Assembly: GCA_900313295.1 (NCBI GenBank)
Contig: OMQS01000047.1
Span: forward strand, 1-6,035
Length of the DNA: 6,035 nt
Direction: 5' to 3'
DNA from: an uncultured Eubacteriales bacterium
Lineage (GTDB): Bacteria; Bacillota; Clostridia; Oscillospirales; Oscillospiraceae
Shown here: positions 1-4,868 of the stretch, in pieces
How positions within the stretch are numbered: position 1 is the stretch's first letter
How the letters are laid out: the number at the start of each line of letters is the position of its first letter
The notes under the pieces: generated by a model
The model's database searches: none
What the model saw: only the letters and a program-made list of their open reading frames with translations
Told to the model about the DNA's origin: nothing
Made by a program: the position numbers and the translations under genes

Positions 1-252
1 AAGGCTGCCGCCCAGCAGCCACTTCCAGTGCTTGCCGATCTCGTTCAGATCCAGCATGCTCATGAGGATGTAGGCCACGATGCCCAGCCCCAGCGCCGCG
101 ATCTGCACGATGACGTTTTTATAGGAGCCGGTGTAGCGGGTGGCGCTGGCGATCATCAGGCAGCCGAAGAGGGTCGTGCCGGTGCAGAGCGCCAGCAGCA
201 CCAGATCCACCTGCCGGATCCAGCCCGTGAAAAAATCCAGTATCTTTCGCAT
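1..252 (-). CDS. FtsW/RodA/SpoVE-family peptidoglycan polymerase, N-terminal part (partial)
   Basis: The minus strand is open from an ATG at 252-250 to the left edge, giving the first 84 residues (starting MRKILDFFTGWIRQVDLVLL). Two hydrophobic segments, about residues 15-36 and 45-67, flank a short loop with the sequence ASATRYTGSYKN. This matches the opening helices of SEDS-family proteins, where a 'xIxSAT/S' stretch follows helix 1. These membrane proteins polymerise glycan strands from lipid II together with a class B penicillin-binding protein, during elongation (RodA), division (FtsW) or sporulation (SpoVE). The start is backed by a strong ribosome site, AAAGGAGG at 269-262 with 9 nt to the ATG. 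The charged short N-terminus and lone position suggest RodA, but the fragment is too short to separate the paralogues. The gene is divergent from tsaE. The remaining roughly 300 residues lie outside the window. Confidence 0.8.
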   Translation of the reverse strand, partial: MRKILDFFTGWIRQVDLVLLALCTGTTLFGCLMIASATRYTGSYKNVIVQIAALGLGIVAYILMSMLDLNEIGKHWKWLLGGSL

Positions 253-318
253 CTGTACGACCCTCCTTTCCGAAAAACGGCTGATTTTGCGTCCTCGTCG
301 AACACCATACCAAGGTAT

Positions 319-347
319 AGTTTACCACAAGAAGTTTTTTCTGTAAA
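319..347 (-). promoter_or_regulatory. Predicted sigmaA-type promoter of the RodA/FtsW-family gene
   Basis: On the minus strand a -35 TTTACA (347-342) and a -10 TAAACT (324-319) are separated by exactly 17 nt, pointing at the cell-wall gene. The expected start of transcription, around 312, falls in the centre of a small palindrome, ATACC-AA-GGTAT (307-318), which could be an operator or chance. The -35 matches the consensus at 5/6 positions and the -10 at 4/6. Confidence 0.5.
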
Positions 348-381
348 CGCTCCTTTCTCCCTTTTCTTTTGTTTTTTTCCG

Positions 382-390
382 TGCTATAAT
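382..390 (+). promoter_or_regulatory. Predicted extended -10 promoter of tsaE-tsaB
   Basis: TGCTATAAT at 382-390 is a perfect extended -10 element (TGn followed by TATAAT). It lies 30 bp before the tsaE start and directly after a T-rich tract (355-379). No good -35 is present at 17 nt (TTTTCT at 362-367), which is usual for extended -10 promoters. The ribosome site GGAGGAGGG (405-413) follows. Confidence 0.65.
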
Positions 391-420
391 AAAGTGATTT
401 AAGCGGAGGAGGGCGAGAGG

Positions 421-849
421 ATGGTTTTCCGGACGAAAAGCGCGGAGCAGACCGAGGCTCTGGGGCAGAAGCTGGGCGCATCCCTGCCCGCCGGCAGCGT
501 GGTGGCCTTTCGGGGCGGACTGGGCATGGGCAAAACGGCCTTCACCCGCGGTCTTGCCCGCGGCCTCGGCTGCACGGGTCGGGTCACAAGCCCCACCTTC
601 ACCATTGTTAATGAGTACAGGGGCAATATACCCCTGTTTCACTTTGATATGTACCGGCTGGAAAGCTCCGACGCCCTGTTTGACATCGGCTGGGAGGACT
701 ATCTGGAGCGGGGCGGCGTGTGCGCCGTGGAATGGAGCGAGAACGTGGCGGACGCCATGCCGGAGGGCACGGTGTATGTGACCATCGAGCGCGCTCCCGA
801 GGGCGAAAACGCCCGCATCATCACCATCACGGGAGGGGATGCACTGTGA
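421..849 (+). CDS. tsaE: tRNA threonylcarbamoyladenosine biosynthesis ATPase TsaE
   Basis: 142 aa, normal for TsaE. This small cytoplasmic P-loop ATPase works with TsaB and TsaD to transfer the threonylcarbamoyl group to A37 of ANN-decoding tRNAs (t6A). Visible motifs in order: Walker A GGLGMGKT at residues 32-39 (family form GxLGxGKT, with K38 and T39 contacting ATP phosphates), the family signature SPTFTIVNEY at 57-66, HFDMYRL at 74-80, and the Walker B-like strand VCAVEWSE at 100-107. The ATG at 421 is preceded by GGAGGAGGG and places Walker A at the usual distance from the N-terminus. The last codons overlap tsaB by 4 nt (GTGA), so the two are probably translationally coupled in one operon driven by the extended -10 promoter just upstream. 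No oddities seen. Confidence 0.95.
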   Translation: MVFRTKSAEQTEALGQKLGASLPAGSVVAFRGGLGMGKTAFTRGLARGLGCTGRVTSPTFTIVNEYRGNIPLFHFDMYRLESSDALFDIGWEDYLERGGVCAVEWSENVADAMPEGTVYVTIERAPEGENARIITITGGDAL

Positions 850-1559
850 AAACTCTTTCGCTGGAGACCTCGGCCAAGAGCGTGTCCGTGGCCGTAACGG
901 AGGATGGAAAGGTGCTGGCCGCCTCCTATCAGAACATCGGCCTGACCCACAGCGTGACCCTCATGCCGCTGCTGGACGGGATGCTGCAAAACGCGGGGCT
1001 TTCCCTGCCGGATATAGACCTTTTGGCCGTGGCGGCAGGCCCCGGCAGCTTCACGGGGCTGCGCATCGGCGTGTCGGCGCTGAAGGGGCTGGCTTGGGCG
1101 AAGGAAAAGCCCTGCTGCGGTGTGTCCACCCTGCTGGCCATGGCGCAAAACGCCCGCGCCTTCGAGGGGACGGTCATCTGCGCCATGGACGCCCGCCGGA
1201 GCCAGGTGTATAACGCCCTGTTCCGCTGCGAAAGCGGCGTTTTGACGCGGCTGTGCCCCGACCGAGCCATCGGTCTTGCGGAGCTGGCCGAGGACCTGTC
1301 GGGCGACCCCGCTCCCAAGCTGGCGGTGGGCGACGGGGCGCAGCTCTGCTGCGACTACCTGACCGCCCACGGCATCCCCTGCCGCCTTGCGCCGGAAAAT
1401 ATCCGCTATCAGTCCGCCGTGGGCGTGGCTCTGGCGGCGGAGGACATGGCGCGTCGGGGCGAGAGCGTTAGCGGGCGGGACTTGGTGCCCACCTATCTGC
1501 GTCTGTCGCAGGCGGAGCGGGAAAGGCTTGCCAAGGGGCTGAAGATCACGCTGGAGTGA
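846..1559 (+). CDS. tsaB: tRNA threonylcarbamoyladenosine biosynthesis protein TsaB
   Basis: 237 aa from a GTG start, the usual size. TsaB is the ASKHA-fold scaffold paralogue of TsaD in the t6A37 machinery; it dimerises with TsaD and recruits TsaE. Visible signatures: N-terminal KTLSLETSAKSVSVAV (residues 2-17) with the ETS motif, THS at 34-36, the hallmark GPGSFTGLRIG at 65-75, and DARRSQVY at 115-122 (family DARR.EVY). The reading frame stays open upstream to 720, but GTG 846 is chosen because homologues begin right at this strand, GGGAGGGGA at 831-839 is well placed as ribosome site, and it gives the classic GTGA overlap with tsaE. In many Firmicutes rimI and tsaD follow directly. Here neither does; the next gene is upp, behind a repeat-bearing gap. 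Confidence 0.94.
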   Translation: MKTLSLETSAKSVSVAVTEDGKVLAASYQNIGLTHSVTLMPLLDGMLQNAGLSLPDIDLLAVAAGPGSFTGLRIGVSALKGLAWAKEKPCCGVSTLLAMAQNARAFEGTVICAMDARRSQVYNALFRCESGVLTRLCPDRAIGLAELAEDLSGDPAPKLAVGDGAQLCCDYLTAHGIPCRLAPENIRYQSAVGVALAAEDMARRGESVSGRDLVPTYLRLSQAERERLAKGLKITLE

Positions 1560-1578
1560 CGGAGCCAAAGGGGAACGG

Positions 1579-1608
1579 ATTGCCACGGGCGCGTTGCGCC
1601 CTCGCAAT
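1579..1608 (+). repeat. Dispersed palindromic repeat, copy A (GCAATGACA type)
   Basis: A nested palindrome lies just after tsaB: outer arms ATTGC (1579-1583) and GCAAT (1604-1608), inner arms GGGCGC (1587-1592) and GCGCCC (1596-1601) around a GTT loop, followed by GACATGG. Read on the minus strand it is the 'GTCATTGCGAgg...GTGGCAATCC' pattern that I recall as a very common dispersed repeat in gut bacterial genomes. A related copy with a different stem lies at 2603-2632. The hairpin may also help end tsaEB transcription, though no T-tract follows. Confidence 0.65.
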
Positions 1609-1647
1609 GACATGGTTTCTGGTATGGAGTGCGGTGCAAGGCCGGTG

Positions 1648-1667
1648 GACGGACAGAGGCGTCCGTC
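1648..1667 (+). repeat. Perfect hairpin in the tsaB-upp gap
   Basis: GACGGAC (1648-1654) and GTCCGTC (1661-1667) form a perfect 7-bp stem with the loop AGAGGC. It is followed by TTGTGTGGG rather than a T run, so it is a poor intrinsic terminator. It lies between repeat copy A and the upp promoter and may belong to the same composite repeat. Confidence 0.5.
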
Positions 1668-1712
1668 TTGTGTGGGAATTCGTAGTATTTCCGCTTCATC
1701 CCCCCATCATTT

Positions 1713-1721
1713 TGTTATAAA
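1713..1721 (+). promoter_or_regulatory. Predicted extended -10 promoter of upp
   Basis: TGTTATAAA at 1713-1721 reads as an extended -10 (TG, one base, then TATAAA with 5/6 match) in the only AT-rich stretch of the gap. No convincing -35 lies 16-18 nt upstream. The upp ribosome site CGGAGG (1735-1740) follows at once, giving a leader of only about 20 nt with no room for an RNA switch. Confidence 0.45.
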
Positions 1722-1748
1722 TTTTTTATATATACGGAGGATACTTTT

Positions 1749-2390
1749 ATGAGCGCCAAATTCCCCACTTTGCACATTGTGGATCACCCTCTGGTGCAGC
1801 ACAAGCTGACGGTGATGCGCGACAAGAACACCAGCGTCAAGGATTTCCGCGCACTGGTGGGCGAGATCGCCATGCTGCTGACCTATGAGGCCACCCGCGA
1901 CCTGCCCATGACCACCAAGACCATCGAAACTCCCCTCTGCACCTGCGAGGCACCGGTGCTGGCGGGCAAGAAGATGGCCATCGTGCCCATTCTGCGTGCA
2001 GGTCTGGGCTTTGAAGACGGTATCCTCACTCTCGTTCCCTCCGCCCGCGTGGCGCACATCGGCATGTACCGTGACGAAGAAACTCTGGAGCCTCACTTCT
2101 ATTTCCTCAAGTACCCCAAGGACATTGCCGAGCGGGACGTGCTCATCGTTGACCCCATGCTGGCCACCGGCGGCAGCGCCGACATGGCCATCACCAAGAT
2201 GAAGGAGCTGGGCTGCAAGAGCATCAAGCTCATGATCCTCGTGGCCGCTCCCGAGGGCGTGCAGTTCATCTATGACCGCCATCCCGACGTGGAGATCTAC
2301 TGCGCCGCGCTGGACGACCATCTGAACGAGAACGGCTACATCGTCCCTGGTCTGGGCGACGCCGGCGACCGGATTTTCGGGACAAAGTAA
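1749..2390 (+). CDS. upp: Uracil phosphoribosyltransferase
   Basis: 213 aa, close to the usual 208-210. The enzyme makes UMP from uracil and PRPP in the cytoplasm (pyrimidine salvage). The type I phosphoribosyltransferase PRPP loop is clear, [14 protein letters not shown] at residues 131-144, with the acidic residue of the DPMLATGGS signature. Also visible are [11 protein letters not shown] at 81-91 (family RAGLGM.DG) and the C-terminal uracil-recognition segment [17 protein letters not shown] at 197-213, which ends as the family does. The ATG has CGGAGG at 8 nt. The gene is monocistronic in this window, with its own promoter upstream and a strong hairpin downstream. The neighbouring purine-catabolism genes suggest a nucleobase theme only loosely. 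No anomalies seen. Confidence 0.97.
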   Translation: MSAKFPTLHIVDHPLVQHKLTVMRDKNTSVKDFRALVGEIAMLLTYEATRDLPMTTKTIETPLCTCEAPVLAGKKMAIVPILRAGLGFEDGILTLVPSARVAHIGMYRDEETLEPHFYFLKYPKDIAERDVLIVDPMLATGGSADMAITKMKELGCKSIKLMILVAAPEGVQFIYDRHPDVEIYCAALDDHLNENGYIVPGLGDAGDRIFGTK

Positions 2391-2404
2391 ATAATACGAT
2401 GCGT

Positions 2405-2436
2405 AAGGGCGGGGGGTTTCCCCGCCCTTCATTATT
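2405..2436 (+). terminator. Intrinsic terminator of upp
   Basis: A perfect 10-bp stem, AAGGGCGGGG (2405-2414) with CCCCGCCCTT (2420-2429), closes a GGTTT loop 15 nt after the upp stop. It is followed by CATTATT, a modest T-rich tail. Stem strength and position make it the end of the upp transcript; the tail is weaker than ideal. Confidence 0.8.
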
Positions 2437-2498
2437 GGCCCCCCTTTAGGCAAGAGGGCCTTGAGGACGGGGGAGGCGAATGTTCCTGTTGCGGTGCC

Positions 2499-2540
2499 CA
2501 AAATTTTTGCGCTGCCTTACGGCGGACGCTTAAAATTTTG
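2499..2540 (+). repeat. Long imperfect hairpin with AAAATTTT arms
   Basis: CAAAATTTT (2499-2507) pairs with AAAATTTTG (2532-2540). After a T.T mismatch and one bulged base come GCG/CGC and then five more pairs (one G.U) around a TTAC loop (2517-2520), so about 17 pairs in 42 nt. It sits between the upp terminator and repeat copy B. It may be an end of a small non-autonomous element or a second terminator-like structure; nothing decides. Confidence 0.55.
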
Positions 2541-2552
2541 ACCGCGGCCACT

Positions 2553-2595
2553 CGCTCACTTCGCTTTCTCTGCCACCGGCAGCGCTCAGTTCGCT
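2553..2595 (+). repeat. Near-identical 13-mer direct repeats
   Basis: CGCTCACTTCGCT (2553-2565) recurs as CGCTCAGTTCGCT (2583-2595), 12 of 13 identical with a 30-bp period. They form the part just upstream of palindrome copy B and replace the sequence that would complete the outer stem seen in copy A. Confidence 0.5.
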
Positions 2596-2602
2596 CCCCA
2601 CA

Positions 2603-2632
2603 GCCAGTGTGCGCACTGGCTTCGCAATGACA
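2603..2632 (+). repeat. Dispersed palindromic repeat, copy B
   Basis: GCCAGTG (2603-2609) and CACTGGC (2614-2620) form a perfect 7-bp stem with loop TGCG, followed by TTCGCAATGACAGGG. It shares CCAC before the stem and CGCAATGACA after it with copy A at 1579-1612, but the stem sequence differs and the outer ATTGC arm is missing. A conserved frame with a swapped stem suggests one repeat family rather than chance. Confidence 0.65.
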
Positions 2633-2747
2633 GGGAGTTTTACAAGGGGTGCAGGGAGCATTGGGCGGTGTACGGGGCATCCGGCGGGAATCATAGGGAC
2701 GGCTGCGGATTTTTTGGTATTTATAGATAAATTCGCAGAATTTCCTG

Positions 2748-2776
2748 TTGCGTTTTGGGGCGTTTTCGTGTAAAAT
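2748..2776 (+). promoter_or_regulatory. Predicted promoter of the ssnA transcription unit
   Basis: TTGCGT (2748-2753) and TAAAAT (2771-2776, 5/6) are spaced 17 nt, with TG at 2769-2770 just before the -10. Transcription would start near 2783, right at a small palindrome CAATC-AA-GATTG (2784-2795) that could serve as an operator. An alternative -10, TACAAT at 2782-2787, has no partner -35. This leaves a leader of about 185 nt before ssnA. Confidence 0.5.
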
Positions 2777-2790
2777 AAGGATACAATCAA

Positions 2791-2879
2791 GATTGGTAGC
2801 TGTAAGGAAGTGCTTTGCGCACGGGCTGCAACTATCACTCGGCGCTGTGCTTGAGTGTTTCAGATCCTCTCCGGAGGGT
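2791..2879 (+). ncRNA. Candidate structured leader RNA upstream of ssnA
   Basis: Three successive hairpins can be drawn by hand. First: TTG-g-TAGC (2793-2800) with GCTGCAA (2825-2831), capped by GTGC/GCAC (2810-2813, 2819-2822). Second: CACTC/GAGTG (2836-2840, 2853-2857) with extra inner pairs. Third: ATCCTC/GAGGGT (2864-2869, 2874-2879) closed by TCCG, a UNCG-class tetraloop. Then come an unstructured A-rich stretch with three AACAGCAA copies (2933-2957) and the ssnA ribosome site. This could be a riboswitch or protein-binding leader. I do not recognise a known class, and random GC-rich sequence also folds. Confidence 0.3.
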
Positions 2880-2969
2880 TTGGAACATTTTTCATTATCA
2901 GCGGCGATATAGGGAGAAAGGTCTTGACGTAAAACAGCAACAGCAAGAAAACAGCAAGGAGGAAAAAGT

Positions 2970-4313
2970 ATGTATTTAGTCACCAACGGCAAACTCATCA
3001 CCCGTGACCCCGACGGCAAGGGGTACTATGAGCACGGCGCTGTGGCCTACGAGGGCAGCAAGATCGTGGAAGTAGGCGAAGAGAGCGCCCTGCGGGCCAA
3101 GTACGCGGATGCGCAGATCATCGACGCCAAGGGCGGCGTCATCATGCCCGCCCTCATCAACGCCCACACCCACATTTACTCCGCTCTGGCTCGCGGCCTG
3201 AGCATCGTGGGCAACAACCCCACCAATTTCTACGAGGTGCTGGACGGCACCTGGTGGGCCATCGACCGCCACCTGATGATGGACGGCACCCGCGCCAGCG
3301 CCACCGCCCTCTACATGGACTCCATCAAGCAGGGCGTCACCACCATCTTTGACCACCACGCTTCTTACGGCGAGATCCCCGGCACCCTGCACACCATTGC
3401 CGAGGAGAGCAAGCGTCTGGGCCTGCGCTCCTGCCTGTGCTATGAGGTCTCCGACCGCGACGGCGAGGAGAAGTGCCTGCAGGCCATTCAGGAGAACGCC
3501 GACTTCATCACCGAATGTGAGAAGAACAAGGATCCCATGCTGGCCGCCATGTTCGGCGGACACGCCCTGTTCACCATCTCCGACAAGACCTTTGACCGCA
3601 TGGTGGAGGCCAACAATGGCCGCACCGGCTACCACATTCATGTGTCCGAGGGCATGAACGATGTGTATGACTCCCTGCAGAACTATGGCCGCCGTCCCGT
3701 GCAGCGCCTGCAGGACCATGGCATTCTGGGGGAAAAGACCATTCTGGGCCACTGCATCCATGTGAACACCGCCGAAATGGAGATCATCAAGGAGACCGGC
3801 ACCATGGTGGTGAACAATCCCGAGAGCAATATGGGCAACGCCATCGGCATCTGCCCGGTGCTCCAACTGCACAAACGGGGCATCCTCCTGGGCATGGGCA
3901 CCGACGCCTATACCAACGACATGCTGGAGTCCCTGAAGGTGGCCCTGTGCTCCCAGCGCAGCCAGAACTGCCTGCCCAATGTGGGCTGGTGCGAAGTCAC
4001 GGATATGCTGTTCAAAAACAACGCCAAGATCGGCGAGAAGTACTTCCCCGCCACCCTGGGCGTGCTGAAGGCCGGCGCCGCCGCCGACATCATCGTGATG
4101 GATTACAAGCCCTTCACCCCCTTCTCCGACGAGAACATCGACGGCCACATGATCTTCGGCATGACCGGCCGCCAGTGCCAGACCACCATTGCAAACGGCA
4201 AGGTCCTTATGCAGGATCGCGTGCTGGTGGGTATCGACGAGGAGGCCGAGAACGCCCACATCCTGGAGGCCGCCAAGAAGCTGTGGGGAGATTTGAATCA
4301 TCGGGTGTATTGA
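2970..4313 (+). CDS. ssnA: SsnA, putative aminohydrolase of the selenium/purine locus
   Basis: 447 aa, near the length of E. coli SsnA. It is an amidohydrolase-superfamily metal-dependent hydrolase of the ATZ/TRZ (guanine-deaminase-like) group, expected in the cytoplasm. Visible metal and catalytic residues in order: NAHTH with H66 and H68, HIHVSE with H224 and E227, GHCIH with H261 (and H264), and GTD with D312, all in register. N- and C-terminal beta segments (VTNGKLITRD near the start, AADIIVMDYKP and TIANGKVLMQ near the end) form the usual composite domain. The ATG follows AAGGAGG (2956-2962) by 7 nt. SsnA is found with YgfK and selenium-dependent molybdenum hydroxylases in loci tied to anaerobic purine and urate breakdown. 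Its exact substrate is unsettled; deamination of a purine-like ring is plausible. The ygfK gene downstream supports the assignment. A long leader precedes it. Confidence 0.92.
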   Translation: MYLVTNGKLITRDPDGKGYYEHGAVAYEGSKIVEVGEESALRAKYADAQIIDAKGGVIMPALINAHTHIYSALARGLSIVGNNPTNFYEVLDGTWWAIDRHLMMDGTRASATALYMDSIKQGVTTIFDHHASYGEIPGTLHTIAEESKRLGLRSCLCYEVSDRDGEEKCLQAIQENADFITECEKNKDPMLAAMFGGHALFTISDKTFDRMVEANNGRTGYHIHVSEGMNDVYDSLQNYGRRPVQRLQDHGILGEKTILGHCIHVNTAEMEIIKETGTMVVNNPESNMGNAIGICPVLQLHKRGILLGMGTDAYTNDMLESLKVALCSQRSQNCLPNVGWCEVTDMLFKNNAKIGEKYFPATLGVLKAGAAADIIVMDYKPFTPFSDENIDGHMIFGMTGRQCQTTIANGKVLMQDRVLVGIDEEAENAHILEAAKKLWGDLNHRVY

Positions 4314-4317
4314 TCCC

Positions 4318-4860
4318 TTGGAGGAGCTGCCGAAGCGGAAAAACCTGCGATTGCCTAAATATGATTATAGTTCCTGCGGTCTTTATTTTGTGACATTGTG
4401 CACACATGGCCGCAAGCCTACATTAGGAAGTATCCGTAGGGGCGACCCTTGCGGTCGCCCGCGGTGGTCCCCCACGGTATTGGGGCAAATCGCAGCGCAA
4501 GATTTGGTATTCATTCAAAACACCTTTGCCATAACGATCGACAAATTTGTTATCATGCCAAATCACATCCATTTATTGGTCTTTATCCCTGAACAGCGGG
4601 CGACCGCAAGGGTCGCCCCTACGCAAACACAAGATAGTAAGTCTTCGTATAGCCTCGGGAAAGTTATTGGCGGATATAAATCAAGGGTTTCCCATGATTA
4701 CCTGCAATTTTGTAAAAAACGCGGTACGCTTATGGGGGAACTCTGGCAGCGGGGCTACTACGACCATGTGATCCGCAATGAAGCGGATTATCTCCGCATT
4801 TGGCAATATATGGATGAAAACCCCGTCCGGTGGACGGAGGACGAGTATTATGAAGGGTAG
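4318..4860 (+). CDS. REP-associated tyrosine transposase (RAYT, Y1/HUH family)
   Basis: 180 aa, typical for RAYTs, the single-copy IS200-like enzymes that nick at REP palindromes. Family marks: N-terminal LPKRKNLRL and YDYSSCGLYFVTLCTHGRK (about 4-33), the HUH motif in MPNHIHLLV with H83 and H85, SLGKVIGGYKSRVS (112-125), and the C-terminal LWQRGYYDHVIRNEADYLRIWQYMDENP (about 142-169). The nucleophile may be Y120 or a later tyrosine; I cannot settle it. The start used is TTG, because homologues begin at this point, but it lies 4 nt after the ssnA stop with no ribosome site ahead, so expression may depend on reinitiation. The gene is more AT-rich than its neighbours. Two copies of a GTAG hairpin lie inside it and encode RRGDPCGRPR (40-49) and QRATARVAPTQ (93-103). 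No disabling mutation was seen. Confidence 0.88.
   Translation: MEELPKRKNLRLPKYDYSSCGLYFVTLCTHGRKPTLGSIRRGDPCGRPRWSPTVLGQIAAQDLVFIQNTFAITIDKFVIMPNHIHLLVFIPEQRATARVAPTQTQDSKSSYSLGKVIGGYKSRVSHDYLQFCKKRGTLMGELWQRGYYDHVIRNEADYLRIWQYMDENPVRWTEDEYYEG
4435..4462 (+). repeat. REP-like GTAG hairpin, left copy, inside the RAYT gene
   Basis: GTAG at 4436-4439 is followed directly by GGGCGACC (4440-4447), loop CTTGC (4448-4452) and GGTCGCCC (4453-4460). A GTAG-type tetranucleotide at the foot of a palindrome is the defining shape of REP elements recognised by RAYTs (established for E. coli). All 28 bases recur as a perfect reverse complement at 4596-4623. In frame it encodes RRGDPCGRPR. Confidence 0.9.
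4596..4623 (-). repeat. REP-like GTAG hairpin, right copy, inverted, inside the RAYT gene
   Basis: This is the exact reverse complement of 4435-4462 (28 of 28). On the minus strand it reads GTAG (4622-4619) followed by the 8-bp stem with a 5-nt loop. The two copies face each other across 133 nt holding the HIH codons. Identity stops on both sides at the next base. In frame it encodes QRATARVAPT. Confidence 0.9.
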
Positions 4861-4868
4861 GTAATTCG

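Larger units (their letters stand above)
2391..2969. other. Gene-free region between upp and ssnA (579 bp)
   Basis: No credible coding sequence was found here. Contents in order: the upp terminator (2405-2436), a large imperfect hairpin with AAAATTTT arms (2499-2540), two near-identical 13-mers (2553-2565 and 2583-2595), palindromic repeat copy B (2603-2632), a stretch sharing a 16-mer with the tsaB-upp gap (2730-2745), a promoter (2748-2776) and a structured leader (about 2783-2969). Minus-strand open frames here contain 'CHCEAS', the typical spurious translation of the GCAATGACA repeat. Confidence 0.75.

Noticed and set aside
720..845. Longer tsaB start upstream of GTG 846
   Set aside because: The added 42 residues are Arg/His/Gly-rich shadow of tsaE; TsaB homologues start at the KTLSLETS strand and the GTGA overlap is standard.
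699..1613. Minus-strand open frame opposite tsaE/tsaB
   Set aside because: Low-complexity composition typical of antisense of GC-rich coding DNA; tsaE and tsaB are unambiguous on the plus strand.
1707..2501. Minus-strand open frame opposite upp
   Set aside because: Antisense shadow of upp; it also crosses the upp terminator and promoter.
1579..2632. CRISPR-like array from the two palindromic repeats
   Set aside because: Only two diverged copies about 1 kb apart with a gene between, no regular spacers and no cas genes.
2864..2900. Transcription attenuator made of the UNCG hairpin and TTTTT
   Set aside because: The T run starts about 9 nt after the stem, and the stem is only 6 bp, so it is not a credible intrinsic terminator.
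2432..3019. Minus-strand frames in the upp-ssnA gap
   Set aside because: They translate the palindromic repeats (CHCEAS-type peptides seen as spurious proteins), lack ribosome sites and overlap the ssnA start.
2976..4301. Long minus-strand open frame (441 codons) opposite ssnA
   Set aside because: It is the mirror frame of a GC-rich gene: Gly/Ala/Val/His-rich with no fold, and ssnA on the other strand has full catalytic motifs and a ribosome site.
4827..4838. 12-mer CCGGTGGACGGA shared with 1642-1653
   Set aside because: In the RAYT it encodes the conserved end of the family (NPVRWTED region), and no flanking similarity exists, so chance is the simpler reading.
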